Assembly: GCA_030537335.1 (NCBI GenBank) | Contig: JAUNNK010000010.1 | Location: forward strand, 1 to 38,065 | DNA from: Clostridia bacterium | GTDB taxonomy: Bacteria > Bacillota > Clostridia > Christensenellales > Aristaeellaceae | DNA: 38,065 nt | Reading direction: 5' to 3' | In this document: positions 7,509 to 15,333 of the stretch, piece after piece | Layout: each line of letters starts with the position of its first letter | Position numbering within the stretch: position 1 is the first letter of the stretch | Notes under the pieces: model-generated | Told to the model about the DNA's origin: nothing | The model's database searches: none | Seen by the model: only the letters and a program-made list of their open reading frames with translations | Translations under genes and position numbers: made by a program

Positions 7509-8072
7509 ATAGGGCACAGCATTTACCGCTCTCTGTCCGGGTTCCCATCGAGCAGGACAATCCCAGCATCGTCCGAAATGAAGCGCTCTGCATAAAATGC
7601 GGCATGTGCAAGGAGGTCTGCACGCAGCAGATCGGCGTACATGGCACGTACACCATGGAGGAGACCGGCAGAAGGGCCATCTGCATCCACTGCGGCCAGT
7701 GCGCCAACGTCTGTCCGCGCGGCGCTGGGCGAGCTGGGCGACACCCCCGAGAACCTGCTCCACGCCGCCGAGAGCGAGAACGCCGAGTGGACAGACATGT
7801 ACGTCCGCATGACCCGCGAGGCCGACGAGGACGGCTTCCCTGCGCTGGCCGAGCAGTTCCGGGGCGTTGCAGCCATCGAGAAGGCCCACGAGGAACGCTA
7901 TCGCGCACTGCTGAAGAATGTGGAGACGAAGGCCGCGTTCGAGAAGGGCGGCGTCGCCATCCGGGAGTGCAGCAACTGCGGACATCCAGTCGTCGCCGCG
8001 ACTGCTCCTGAACACTGCCCCGTCTGCCAGCATCCGCAGGCCTGTCTTGTGGTTCGCAGGGAGAATTATTGA
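7509..8072 (+). pseudogene. Chimeric remnant: hydrogenase-type ferredoxin domain joined to a rubrerythrin
   Basis: The first part (about 7541-7720) reads [36 protein letters not shown] and [12 protein letters not shown]. That is the two-cluster ferredoxin domain at the N-terminus of [FeFe]-hydrogenases. It breaks off after NVCP, with the H-cluster domain missing. In another frame, from about 7720 to the TGA at 8072, a rubrerythrin follows: [18 protein letters not shown], the ferritin-like [12 protein letters not shown], and the rubredoxin-like CSNCGHPV...CPVCQHPQA. Its N-terminal helices are missing. This looks like a deletion that fused two redox genes out of frame. The position where a start is expected after GGGAGG reads ATA (7509-7511), and another shift separates it from the ferredoxin frame, so translation is doubtful. 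The MoxR gene follows at 8222. Confidence 0.75.
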
Positions 8073-8221
8073 TCGCTGAGACGATCGTGATTTGATCCCT
8101 TGAAGGCAAAGGAACCCCCTCCAGGCAGTGGACTTACGCATGATACCTGTTCAGGAACGCTTTGCCTTCTCATTTTGGGGCACTCCCCTATTCTAATTCT
8201 AATCGGTAAAGGTGCAAAAAT

Positions 8222-9118
8222 ATGAATCTGGAACAGCTCAAGGCAAAAATGGACGAGGTGCACTACATTTACGACGATACGCTGGCCACGGTGCTGACCG
8301 TGGCGCTTCAGCTGGGGCGACCGCTGCTGATCGAAGGCGCTGCGGGCGTCGGCAAGACGGAGGTGGCCAAGGTGATGGCCCACGCGCTGGGTCGGGAACT
8401 GGTGCGCCTGCAGTGCTACGAGGGTCTGGACGAGGGCAAGGCGCTCTACGAGTGGAACTATCAGAAGCAGCTGCTCAGCATCCAGATCAACGCGGGTGCG
8501 CAGAGCAGGGACGAGCTGACCCGCGACCTCTTCAGCGACGAATATCTGCTGGAGCGTCCGCTGCTCAAGTCCATACGCTCCGAGGAGAGCGTGGTGCTGC
8601 TGATCGATGAGATCGACAAGGCGGACGAGGAGTTCGAGGCCTTTCTGCTGGAGCTGCTGTCCGAAATGCAGGTGTCCATCCCGGAGGTGGGCACGATTCG
8701 CGCGCGCTCCATCCCCTTCGTAGTGCTGACCTCCAACCGTGCGCGGCCCCTCTCCGAGGCCCTGCGCCGCCGCTGCGCCTACCTCTACATCGAATACCCC
8801 GATCTGGAGAAGGAGCTGGCCATATTGCGGGCGAAGCTGCCGCATGTGGACGACCGTCTCTGCGTACAGGTGGCCCTTGCGGTAAAGAAGCTGCGGGACA
8901 ACGAGGCCATATTGAAAAAGCCCTCCATCGCCGAGACGCTGGACTGGGCGGCGGCGCTGGATGCGCTGGGCGTGCGGGAGCTGACGCCGGACGCGCTGCG
9001 GCAGACGGCGGGCTTCGTGCTCAAGAATCCCGAGGACGTCCGGCTGATTCAGTCGGTTGCTGAAGATGAAGCGCCTCATGATCATACCTGCAGCTGCGGG
9101 GGACATTGCCATGCTTGA
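8222..9118 (+). CDS. MoxR-type AAA+ ATPase (CoxD-like)
   Basis: 298 residues. MoxR AAA+ ATPases work as chaperones that insert cofactors into or remodel partner complexes, usually with a VWA protein, and one follows here. Walker A is GAAGVGKT (residues 39-46), Walker B VVLLIDEID (about 124-132); sensor 1 is in VVLTSNRARPLSEALRRRC, which also holds the arginine-finger region. The lid domain follows to about 270. The C-terminus ends HDHTCSCGGHCHA, a Cys/His cluster that could bind a metal and is not part of the common MoxR core. The ATG at 8222 has only a weak site (AAAGGTG). The gene overlaps the VWA gene by 8 bases, so the two are translationally coupled. No CO-dehydrogenase-type molybdenum hydroxylase genes are nearby, so the client is unknown. 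Confidence 0.88.
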   Translation: MNLEQLKAKMDEVHYIYDDTLATVLTVALQLGRPLLIEGAAGVGKTEVAKVMAHALGRELVRLQCYEGLDEGKALYEWNYQKQLLSIQINAGAQSRDELTRDLFSDEYLLERPLLKSIRSEESVVLLIDEIDKADEEFEAFLLELLSEMQVSIPEVGTIRARSIPFVVLTSNRARPLSEALRRRCAYLYIEYPDLEKELAILRAKLPHVDDRLCVQVALAVKKLRDNEAILKKPSIAETLDWAAALDALGVRELTPDALRQTAGFVLKNPEDVRLIQSVAEDEAPHDHTCSCGGHCHA

Positions 9119-10382
9119 TCCCGAGGTCTACCTGATCAAGCTGAGCGCCTTTTCCCGCATGCTGCGTCTGGAGGGCCTCGCGGTGGGCACTGCGGAGACC
9201 GCCGACGCCTGCCGCATCCTGCTCAGCCTGGGCTTTGAGGATCGCGACCGGGTCAAGACGGCGCTGCGGACGGTGTACGCAAAGTCCCGGGAGGAACAGC
9301 GGATCTTTGACCGCACCTTCGACGGCTTCTTTCTCCCGGAGGAGGCCATGCGCCGACAGGCCATGGAGCACGCCCGCCGGGAGTCGGAAATCGAGCAGGG
9401 TCGGATGGAGGCCGAGCGGGACTTGCAGCTCAACGGCAGGCCGCTGGATCTGAGCCACGAGCAGCGGGAGGTCTACGCGGCCATGTCCGAGGAAGCCCGC
9501 GCGGGCCTGCGCGCCTTCATGGAGCGCTATCGGGAGAGCGCCGAGCGCAATCCTGACCTGTACAACAACTTCATCCACTCGGTTTTTGCCCGCTCGATCA
9601 TGGAGCAGCAGATGATGATGGAGGACGCTGCGCTGGGCTGCGAGGAGCTGGATCCCGACGCGGGGCTGATGTTCCGGGACGTTTCCAGCTTTCAGGATGC
9701 GGAGATCCCCCGGGCCATCGAGCTGATCCGGCGGATTGCCCAGCAGATCAACGGCGAGCTCAGCGCAAAGCGGCGCAGAAACGCGCTCTCCGGCGCGCTG
9801 GACTTCCGCCGCACCATCCGCCGGGGCCTGGAGACGGGCGGCAGCCTCTATCACCTGTGCTATCACAGGCGGCGGCAACGCAGGCGCAATCTCGTGCTGC
9901 TCTGCGACGTGTCCGGCTCCATGCTTCAATTTTCCGAATTTGTGCTGCGCTTCATGCAGTCCCTCAACAGCGTGTCCGACAGCTCCCGCTGCTTCCTCTT
10001 CTCCGAGGAGATGATCGAGGCCGACCCCTTCAGCCTTCAGAACATGGATCGCTTCCGCAGCTATGTGCGCGAATCAGGCGTGTACGGCAAGGGAACCAAT
10101 TTGGGCGCGGCGCTGGAGGCGCTGTGCGAACTAAAGCCCGCACCGCTGGGCGCGGCCACCACGCTGCTGATCCTCTCGGACACCAAGACCATCGACCAGC
10201 CCCGGGCGACCCGCGCTCTGCTGGAGGCGAAGCGCATGGCGGGTCAGCTGATCTTCCTGAACCCGATCCCGGAGAGCCGCTGGCCCTACCTGCGCAGCAC
10301 GCAGTCCGTGGCCTCCGTGTGCACGATGCTCTCCTGCAATACGCTGCATGCGCTTCGCGACGCATGCAAGCGCCTGGCCTAG
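9111..10382 (+). CDS. CoxE-like VWA-domain protein
   Basis: 423 residues. The C-terminal von Willebrand factor A domain (about 260-420) has the MIDAS signature DVSGSM followed by GKGTNLGAAL and LSDTKTIDQP, so the metal site looks complete. The N-terminal two thirds are helical and charged, typical of CoxE/YeaD-like partners of MoxR ATPases, with Arg-rich HRRRQRRRN just before the VWA strand. The ATG at 9111 lies inside the end of the MoxR gene (ATGCTTGA overlap) and has GGGGGA upstream; an in-frame start at 9057 exists but is deeper in the neighbour and lacks a good site. The pair is likely a two-component chaperone that loads or activates a metalloenzyme. A repeat hairpin at 10407-10442 follows the stop. 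Confidence 0.85.
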   Translation: MLDPEVYLIKLSAFSRMLRLEGLAVGTAETADACRILLSLGFEDRDRVKTALRTVYAKSREEQRIFDRTFDGFFLPEEAMRRQAMEHARRESEIEQGRMEAERDLQLNGRPLDLSHEQREVYAAMSEEARAGLRAFMERYRESAERNPDLYNNFIHSVFARSIMEQQMMMEDAALGCEELDPDAGLMFRDVSSFQDAEIPRAIELIRRIAQQINGELSAKRRRNALSGALDFRRTIRRGLETGGSLYHLCYHRRRQRRRNLVLLCDVSGSMLQFSEFVLRFMQSLNSVSDSSRCFLFSEEMIEADPFSLQNMDRFRSYVRESGVYGKGTNLGAALEALCELKPAPLGAATTLLILSDTKTIDQPRATRALLEAKRMAGQLIFLNPIPESRWPYLRSTQSVASVCTMLSCNTLHALRDACKRLA

Positions 10383-10653
10383 CGCAGCATCCATTGTCCC
10401 AAATAAGCCGCGAACCAGGGATTCTCTTCCCCAGTTTGCGGCTGCTTCTTCAGCTTGTACCACTGTCTGGCGTATTGGTAGAACTGCAGATCACTCGGAC
10501 TCTCCTTGCCGACTCGGATCACTGCGCCGTACCAGGGCGCTGCATTCGGTACTGACCTTTTTGCTCGTTCGCGGGCTCGAAGCCGCAGGGCTTTACAGTT
10601 TCATGGAGGGCATCATCCCTGCCGATTTCACTCCCAAATTTGTTAAGTATATC
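10383..10653. other. Spacer between the CoxE gene and the aldolase/TRAP operon
   Basis: It contains the dispersed hairpin at 10407-10442, then about 210 bases with no gene or structure I can support, up to the promoter at 10654. Confidence 0.5.
10407..10442 (+). repeat. Dispersed hairpin element, copy 1 (terminator candidate)
   Basis: GCCGCGAA (10407-10414) pairs with TTTGCGGC (10435-10442) with one G-T pair; the loop contains CCAGGGATTCTCTTCCCC. A near copy is at 25935-25970. Both lie shortly after the end of an operon, so they may terminate transcription; no strong U tract follows here. Confidence 0.55.
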
Positions 10654-10682
10654 TTGACTTGCACACTTCTTCTGCATATAAT
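10654..10682 (+). promoter_or_regulatory. Promoter of the aldolase/TRAP operon
   Basis: TTGACT (10654-10659) and TATAAT (10677-10682) with a 17-base spacer. Start near 10690 leaves a leader of about 110 bases before the first ATG at 10803, long enough for leader regulation, though no riboswitch was recognised. Confidence 0.8.
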
Positions 10683-10802
10683 TGTTATATAAATTCATTC
10701 TCCTGCCTATCTTTCACCATACATGCCGTTTCTCCTGGAGTTCTGTTATGTATGGTTTGTTTTTTGCATGTGCGCAGGTTTGGATACAAAGGAGGAACCC
10801 GC

Positions 10803-11597
10803 ATGTATCTGATTGACAAGGTTCGCGCAAAGCTGGAGCGCGACGAACCGCTGGTGGGCGCAAACACCACGCTGAGCGATGCATCCATCAGCGAACTGTT
10901 CGGCCTGGCGGGCTGCGATTATGTGTGGATCGACTACGAGCACGCCTCCTTCACCCACAAGGAAGTGGAGCAGCATATCATGGCCTGTCATGCGGGCGGT
11001 ACGGCCGCCTTCGTGCGCATTCCCTGGAACGATCAGGTGATGGTGAAGCGCGTGCTGGACATGGGCCCGGACGGCATCATCTTCCCGTTGATCCGCAGCT
11101 ACGACGAGGCTTTGGAAGCCGTCAAGGCGTGCCGCTATCCGCCGGAGGGCATCCGGGGCTGGAACCCGCTGCGCGCGCTGGAATACGGCCTGAAGGACAA
11201 CAACTGGTACGTGGAAAACGCAAACCGGCTGATCTGGAAGATCCTGATGATCGAGCACATCGACGCTGTGAACGACATCGACCGCATCATGAGCATCCCT
11301 GAATTGGACGCGGCGATCATCGGGCCCAGCGATCTCTCCGGCTCCATGGGCAAGCTCCACCGGAACGACACTGAGGAATTCTGGCAGCAGATTGAGAAGA
11401 TCGGCGCTGCAGCGAAGAAGCATCACAAGGTGCTGGGCACAGCCCTGCCGCCGAACTGTCCGAAGGCGCTGATGGAGAAATGGATGGGCTACGGCGTGAA
11501 CATGTTCTCCGTGGGGCAGGATTCCTTCCTTCTGTCCCGCATGCTGAAGGACAACCTCGACGCCTGCCGCGCCTTGTACGCCGATAACAGCAAATAA
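10803..11597 (+). CDS. HpcH/HpaI-family aldolase, first copy
   Basis: 264 residues. Class II pyruvate aldolases of this family cleave 4-hydroxy-2-oxo acids, or related substrates, into pyruvate or oxaloacetate plus an aldehyde using a divalent metal. Family motifs are present: WIDYEHASF (catalytic His 47), FVRIPW, GPDGIIFPLI, a metal-binding Glu in MIEHIDAV and Asp in GPSDLSGSMG. The ATG at 10803 follows AAAGGAGGAAC. It is the first gene after the promoter at 10654, is followed 20 bases later by a paralogue, and then by a TRAP transporter. The operon therefore probably imports a carboxylic acid and cleaves it or an aldol derived from it. The exact substrate cannot be read from the sequence. 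Confidence 0.88.
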   Translation: MYLIDKVRAKLERDEPLVGANTTLSDASISELFGLAGCDYVWIDYEHASFTHKEVEQHIMACHAGGTAAFVRIPWNDQVMVKRVLDMGPDGIIFPLIRSYDEALEAVKACRYPPEGIRGWNPLRALEYGLKDNNWYVENANRLIWKILMIEHIDAVNDIDRIMSIPELDAAIIGPSDLSGSMGKLHRNDTEEFWQQIEKIGAAAKKHHKVLGTALPPNCPKALMEKWMGYGVNMFSVGQDSFLLSRMLKDNLDACRALYADNSK

Positions 11598-11617
11598 CTC
11601 TTCAAGGGAGCATTTTT

Positions 11618-12400
11618 ATGAACAACATTGCAAGAATTCGCGAAAACCTATCTTCCGGCAAGCTGAATTTCGGCACCCACTGTTCCACCACCGACGTCGA
11701 TTTCTACGAGATGTGCGGCCTGCTGGGCTACGATTACATCTGGATCGACAACGAGCACGCGGGCATGACCCAGCCCATGATCAAGAACGCCATCGTGGCC
11801 ACCAATGCCGGCGGAAGCTGCGCGTTCGTGCGCGTGCCGGATCATGAAACCGCCCATGTGAAGCCCGTGCTGGAGTGCGGCCCGGACGGCGTGATCTTCC
11901 CCATGGTCAACAGCGCCGAGGATGCGAAGAAGTGCGTGGACAGCTGCCTGTATCCGCCCCGCGGCAAGCGCGGCTTCGGCCCGCTGCGCGGTCTGGATTA
12001 CGGCATGAAGGACTTTGACGAATACGTGCGCACCGCCGACGAGAGCTTTCTGCGCATCATGCAGTGCGAGCACGTGGACGCCGTGCGCAATCTGGATGAA
12101 ATCCTGGAGGTGGACGGCGTGGATGTGATCATCTGCGGCCCCATGGATCTCTCCGCCTCCGTGGGCAAGATGGGCAAATACTTCGATCCCGAGGTGATGG
12201 AGCTGATGGAGACCATCATCCGCAAGTGCAAGGCCCACAACAAGCCCTTCGGCCTGTCCATCGGCACCGATCTGGAACTGGTGAAGTTCTGGCTGAACAA
12301 CGGCGCCAGCTTCCTGTCCATGGGCACGCCCCAGGACTACTTCCGCGAGATGAGCAAGACTGTTGTGAAACAGGTGCGCGAGCTGGAAGGCGCGCTCTGA
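11618..12400 (+). CDS. HpcH/HpaI-family aldolase, second copy
   Basis: 260 residues, clearly paralogous to the preceding gene along its whole length. It has the same active-site set: WIDNEHAGM, FVRVPD, GPDGVIFPMV, Glu in QCEHVDAV and Asp in CGPMDLSASVG. The spacing FGPLRGLDYGMKD also matches WNPLRALEYGLKD of the first copy. The differences around the catalytic His (DNEHAG against DYEHAS) and after the arginine (RVPD against RIPW) suggest divergent substrates rather than a fresh duplication; alternatively the two could form a hetero-oligomer. The ATG at 11618 is preceded by AAGGGAGC. It lies between the first aldolase and the TRAP small subunit and is transcribed with both. Confidence 0.88.
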   Translation: MNNIARIRENLSSGKLNFGTHCSTTDVDFYEMCGLLGYDYIWIDNEHAGMTQPMIKNAIVATNAGGSCAFVRVPDHETAHVKPVLECGPDGVIFPMVNSAEDAKKCVDSCLYPPRGKRGFGPLRGLDYGMKDFDEYVRTADESFLRIMQCEHVDAVRNLDEILEVDGVDVIICGPMDLSASVGKMGKYFDPEVMELMETIIRKCKAHNKPFGLSIGTDLELVKFWLNNGASFLSMGTPQDYFREMSKTVVKQVRELEGAL

Positions 12401-12432
12401 GTTTCATAAATAAGAAATGGTGGTGAATCTGC

Positions 12433-12966
12433 TTGGAAAGCAAAGGGTTTCTGCTTGGCACAGCAATCCCAAGGGTGAAGTTTGTCACCGAAAAGATCAT
12501 TGACTGGCTCTCGGTCATCCTCCTAAGCGGCATCTTCATTCTGGGCATTGCGCAGGTTATCTGGAGATGGATCCTGAACAATCCCATCGTCTGGTCTGAG
12601 GAGCTGATTCAGCTGACCTACGTCTGGATCTGCTACCTGGGCTGGACCATCGCCTCGCGCAAGGACTCCCACATCCGCATTACTGCGGTGCTGAACATGC
12701 TGCCGAAGAAGGTTCAGAAGTGGGTTCAGATCTTCAACCACATCCTCTGCATCGTGTTCTCCGTGCTGATGGTGTACTACGGCATCCAGCTGATCGGCGC
12801 AGGCATGAAGCGCACCGCCGTTTCCATCGCGCTGAACTACGGCATCGTATACACCATGGGCCCGATCTGCAACTTCGTAATCATCTGCTACGAAATCGCC
12901 GCCCTGGTGGAATGCTTCGTGAAGGGACCCAAGGACTACAGAGACAAGGGAGGCAACGAAGAATGA
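12433..12966 (+). CDS. TRAP transporter small membrane subunit, DctQ-type
   Basis: 177 residues with four predicted membrane helices (about 20-45, 55-75, 95-118, 135-160). DctQ joins the large permease to the binding protein in ion-driven TRAP uptake of carboxylates and related acids. Family features are WRWILNNPIVWSEELIQLTYVWICYLGW in the first half and the conserved region around KDSHIRI. The start is a TTG at 12433: an in-frame stop lies at 12424-12426, no ATG is available before the first helix, and a GGTGGTGA site lies upstream. The ATGA overlap with the large subunit at 12963 couples their translation. Confidence 0.85.
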   Translation: MESKGFLLGTAIPRVKFVTEKIIDWLSVILLSGIFILGIAQVIWRWILNNPIVWSEELIQLTYVWICYLGWTIASRKDSHIRITAVLNMLPKKVQKWVQIFNHILCIVFSVLMVYYGIQLIGAGMKRTAVSIALNYGIVYTMGPICNFVIICYEIAALVECFVKGPKDYRDKGGNEE

Positions 12967-14234
12967 CCGTCGCATTGATCGCATTCCTGGTGCTGCTCTT
13001 CACCGGCTTGCCGCTGTTTGTGAATCTGGGCATCAGCTCTTTCCTTTACATGTTCATCACGGGTTCAAATCCCATGATCGTGGTGCAGCGCATCACCCAG
13101 GCTTCAAATTCCTTCACCATGATCGCCGCGCCCTTCTTCATCCTGATGGGCAATCTGATGAACACCGGCGGCGTCACCCGCAAGATGTTCCGCTTTGCCA
13201 ATGAGATCGTCGGCACCGTGCCTGGCGGCATGGGCCACGCAAACATCCTGTGCTCCGCCCTCTTTGCCGGCATGAGCGGCACCGCCGTGGCGGATGCGGG
13301 CGGCCTGGGCAACATCGAAATCGAGGCCATGCGCGAGGTTGGCTACGACGACGATTTCTCCTGCGCCGTGACCGCCGCATCCTCCGTGCTCGGTCCCATC
13401 ATCCCGCCGTCCCTGCCCATGGTCATCCTCTGCGTCACGGTGGGCGCATCCGTCGGCCGCTGCTTCGTGGGCGGCGTGATCCCCGGCGTGCTGATGGCCG
13501 TCGCCCTGTGCATGATGGTCGCCTACTATGCCAAGAAGCGCTGCTACCCCCGCAATTCCCGACCCACTCTGCGCACCCTCTGGCACGCCTTCAAGGACGC
13601 TTTTTTTGCGCTGATGGCTCCCGTCATTCTCTTCCTGGCGATCTACACCGGCATCGTGACCACCACGGAAGCCGCCATCATCGCCGCGCTGTACTCATTG
13701 ATTATCGGTCTGATCTGCTACAAGGATCTGAAGCTGAAGGACATTCCGAAGGTCATGCTCGCCACCTGCGAGACCACCGGCGTGGTGCTCTCCATCGTCA
13801 TGGCCGCCAACATCTTCGGCTACATCCTGACCGTCGGTCAGATTCCCCAGATCATCACCGGCATCCTTGCCGGCATCGGCAACAAGGTCGTGTTCCTGCT
13901 GGTCATCAACATCTTCCTGCTGTTCATCGGCTGCTTCATGGAGGGCACCGCTGCCATCCTGATTCTGGGGCCCATCCTGATCCCTGCGATGATGAGCATG
14001 GGCGTGTCCCAGACCCAGGCCTGCATGATCATGCTGCTGAACCTGATGATCGGCGTGGTCACGCCGCCCGTCGGCGTGGTGCTGTACGTCACATCCAATG
14101 TGGCCAAGGTATCGCCAAACCGGGTGATCAAATCCACCATGCCTTTCCTGATTCCGCTGTTCATCGTACTGATGATCGTCACCTTCGTACCGGCTGCCAC
14201 CGACTGGCTGCCCACCCTGGTTTACGGCAGCTGA
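12963..14234 (+). CDS. TRAP transporter large membrane subunit, DctM-type
   Basis: 423 residues, normal for DctM, the ion-coupled permease of TRAP systems, with about 11-12 membrane segments. Conserved stretches include APFFILMGNLMNTGG, FAGMSGTAVADAGGLG, SSVLGPIIPPSLPMVI, TTTEAAIIAALYSLI and GVVTPPVGVVLYV. The ATG at 12963 overlaps the DctQ stop (ATGA) and has AGGGAGG upstream. Unlike the other DctM in this window (20358) it is intact. It works with the DctQ at 12433 and the DctP at 14301. Confidence 0.92.
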   Translation: MTVALIAFLVLLFTGLPLFVNLGISSFLYMFITGSNPMIVVQRITQASNSFTMIAAPFFILMGNLMNTGGVTRKMFRFANEIVGTVPGGMGHANILCSALFAGMSGTAVADAGGLGNIEIEAMREVGYDDDFSCAVTAASSVLGPIIPPSLPMVILCVTVGASVGRCFVGGVIPGVLMAVALCMMVAYYAKKRCYPRNSRPTLRTLWHAFKDAFFALMAPVILFLAIYTGIVTTTEAAIIAALYSLIIGLICYKDLKLKDIPKVMLATCETTGVVLSIVMAANIFGYILTVGQIPQIITGILAGIGNKVVFLLVINIFLLFIGCFMEGTAAILILGPILIPAMMSMGVSQTQACMIMLLNLMIGVVTPPVGVVLYVTSNVAKVSPNRVIKSTMPFLIPLFIVLMIVTFVPAATDWLPTLVYGS

Positions 14235-14300
14235 CGCCGCTTCCCGATTGAACAGAACCGGCGGCTTGCCGGTACTGAATAAAGATTGGAGGAAACCCTT

Positions 14301-15248
14301 ATGAAGAAACTCATGGTTCTGGTCCTGGCTCTGGTTATGTGCCTCTCCGTTTGCGTGAGCGCGCAGGCTGTAACGGAGCTCAAGTGGGGTTCCGTGCATC
14401 CGGAAACCCAGGTTGTCACGCAGATGATGATGATGGCAATCGATGAAATCAATGCAAATGCTGAAGACGTTCACGTGACCGGCTATCCGAACGGCGTGCT
14501 CGGCGGCTCCTCCGACCTGGTGGAAGGCGTTCAGGAAGGCTTCGTCGACATCATCACCGAAGGCCCCGCCCAGTTTGCAGCCTGGATTCCCAAGGCGGCG
14601 CAGGTTGAAGCTCCCTTCCTGTGGCAGAGCGTTGAGCACATGCAGAAGGCGATGAACGGCGGTTACAAGGATACCCTGAACGAGCTGTTCACCTCCATCA
14701 ATGTGCAGATCCTCGGCACCTTCTACTATGGCACCCGTCAGCTGACCGCCAACAAGCCTGTCACCACCCTGGCTGATCTGGAAGGCATGAAGATTCGCGT
14801 TCCGCAGAGCGAGCTGTACGTGAAGATGGTCGAGTCCTGGGGCGCTTCCGCGACTCCCATGAACATCAACGAGCTGTACATGGCCCTGCAGACCGGCACC
14901 GTTGACGCGCAGGAGAACCCGCTGACCACCTACTCCAGCTACAAGTTCTATGAGGTTGTCAAGAACGTGATCCTGACCAACCACATCATCTGCCCCAACA
15001 TGATCTTCATCAACGGCGACGTGTGGAACAAGCTGTCCGACCACGACAAGGAAGTCGTGCAGACTGCCATCAACAACGCAATCGCATGGCAGGACGAGCA
15101 GATCATCGAGGCTGAGAAGACCCTGGCCACCGAGCTGGAGCAGTACGGCGTGGTTGTGATGACCCCCGACGATACCATCCGCGAAGCCACCATCCCCTAC
15201 ATCCAGCCCAGCATCGAGGACTGGGATTACATCCAGAGCCTGGCCTAA
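14301..15248 (+). CDS. TRAP transporter solute-binding protein, DctP-type
   Basis: 315 residues including a type I signal peptide (MKKLMVLVLALVMCLS... cleaved after AQA at about 23). The cysteines in the signal do not form a lipobox. The mature protein has the DctP fold signature: LKWGSVHPETQVVTQMM, a middle RQLTANKPVTTLADLEGMKIRVPQ with the substrate-binding arginine in KIRVP, and ALQTGTVDAQENPLTTY. The arginine usually pairs with a ligand carboxylate. The ATG at 14301 follows TTGGAGGAAA; an in-frame ATG at 14286 precedes that site and is unlikely. It is the last gene of the operon; a strong terminator follows at 15274. Confidence 0.92.
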   Translation: MKKLMVLVLALVMCLSVCVSAQAVTELKWGSVHPETQVVTQMMMMAIDEINANAEDVHVTGYPNGVLGGSSDLVEGVQEGFVDIITEGPAQFAAWIPKAAQVEAPFLWQSVEHMQKAMNGGYKDTLNELFTSINVQILGTFYYGTRQLTANKPVTTLADLEGMKIRVPQSELYVKMVESWGASATPMNINELYMALQTGTVDAQENPLTTYSSYKFYEVVKNVILTNHIICPNMIFINGDVWNKLSDHDKEVVQTAINNAIAWQDEQIIEAEKTLATELEQYGVVVMTPDDTIREATIPYIQPSIEDWDYIQSLA

Positions 15249-15273
15249 GCCTTTCGCTTCGGGCACGGATCAA

Positions 15274-15313
15274 GGGCGCTGTCTCAAAGGTTTTGAGGCA
15301 GCGCCCTCTTTTT
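15274..15313 (+). terminator. Rho-independent terminator of the aldolase/TRAP operon
   Basis: AGGGCGCTG/CAGCGCCCT arms with further CTCAAA/TTTGAG pairing and one internal mismatch, followed by CTTTTT (15308-15313). A textbook hairpin plus U tract. Confidence 0.95.
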
Positions 15314-15333
15314 ATGGACAGACAATCCGTGCG

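Noticed and set aside
8073-8190. Riboswitch-like sequence (CTGAGA followed by CCCTTGA) before the MoxR gene
   Set aside because: Partly resembles thiamine-pyrophosphate or glycine aptamer cores, but the other conserved blocks are missing and no aptamer could be folded.
13695-15266. 523-codon minus-strand ORF
   Set aside because: Antisense to DctM/DctP; Asp/His/Gly-rich composition and no ribosome binding site.
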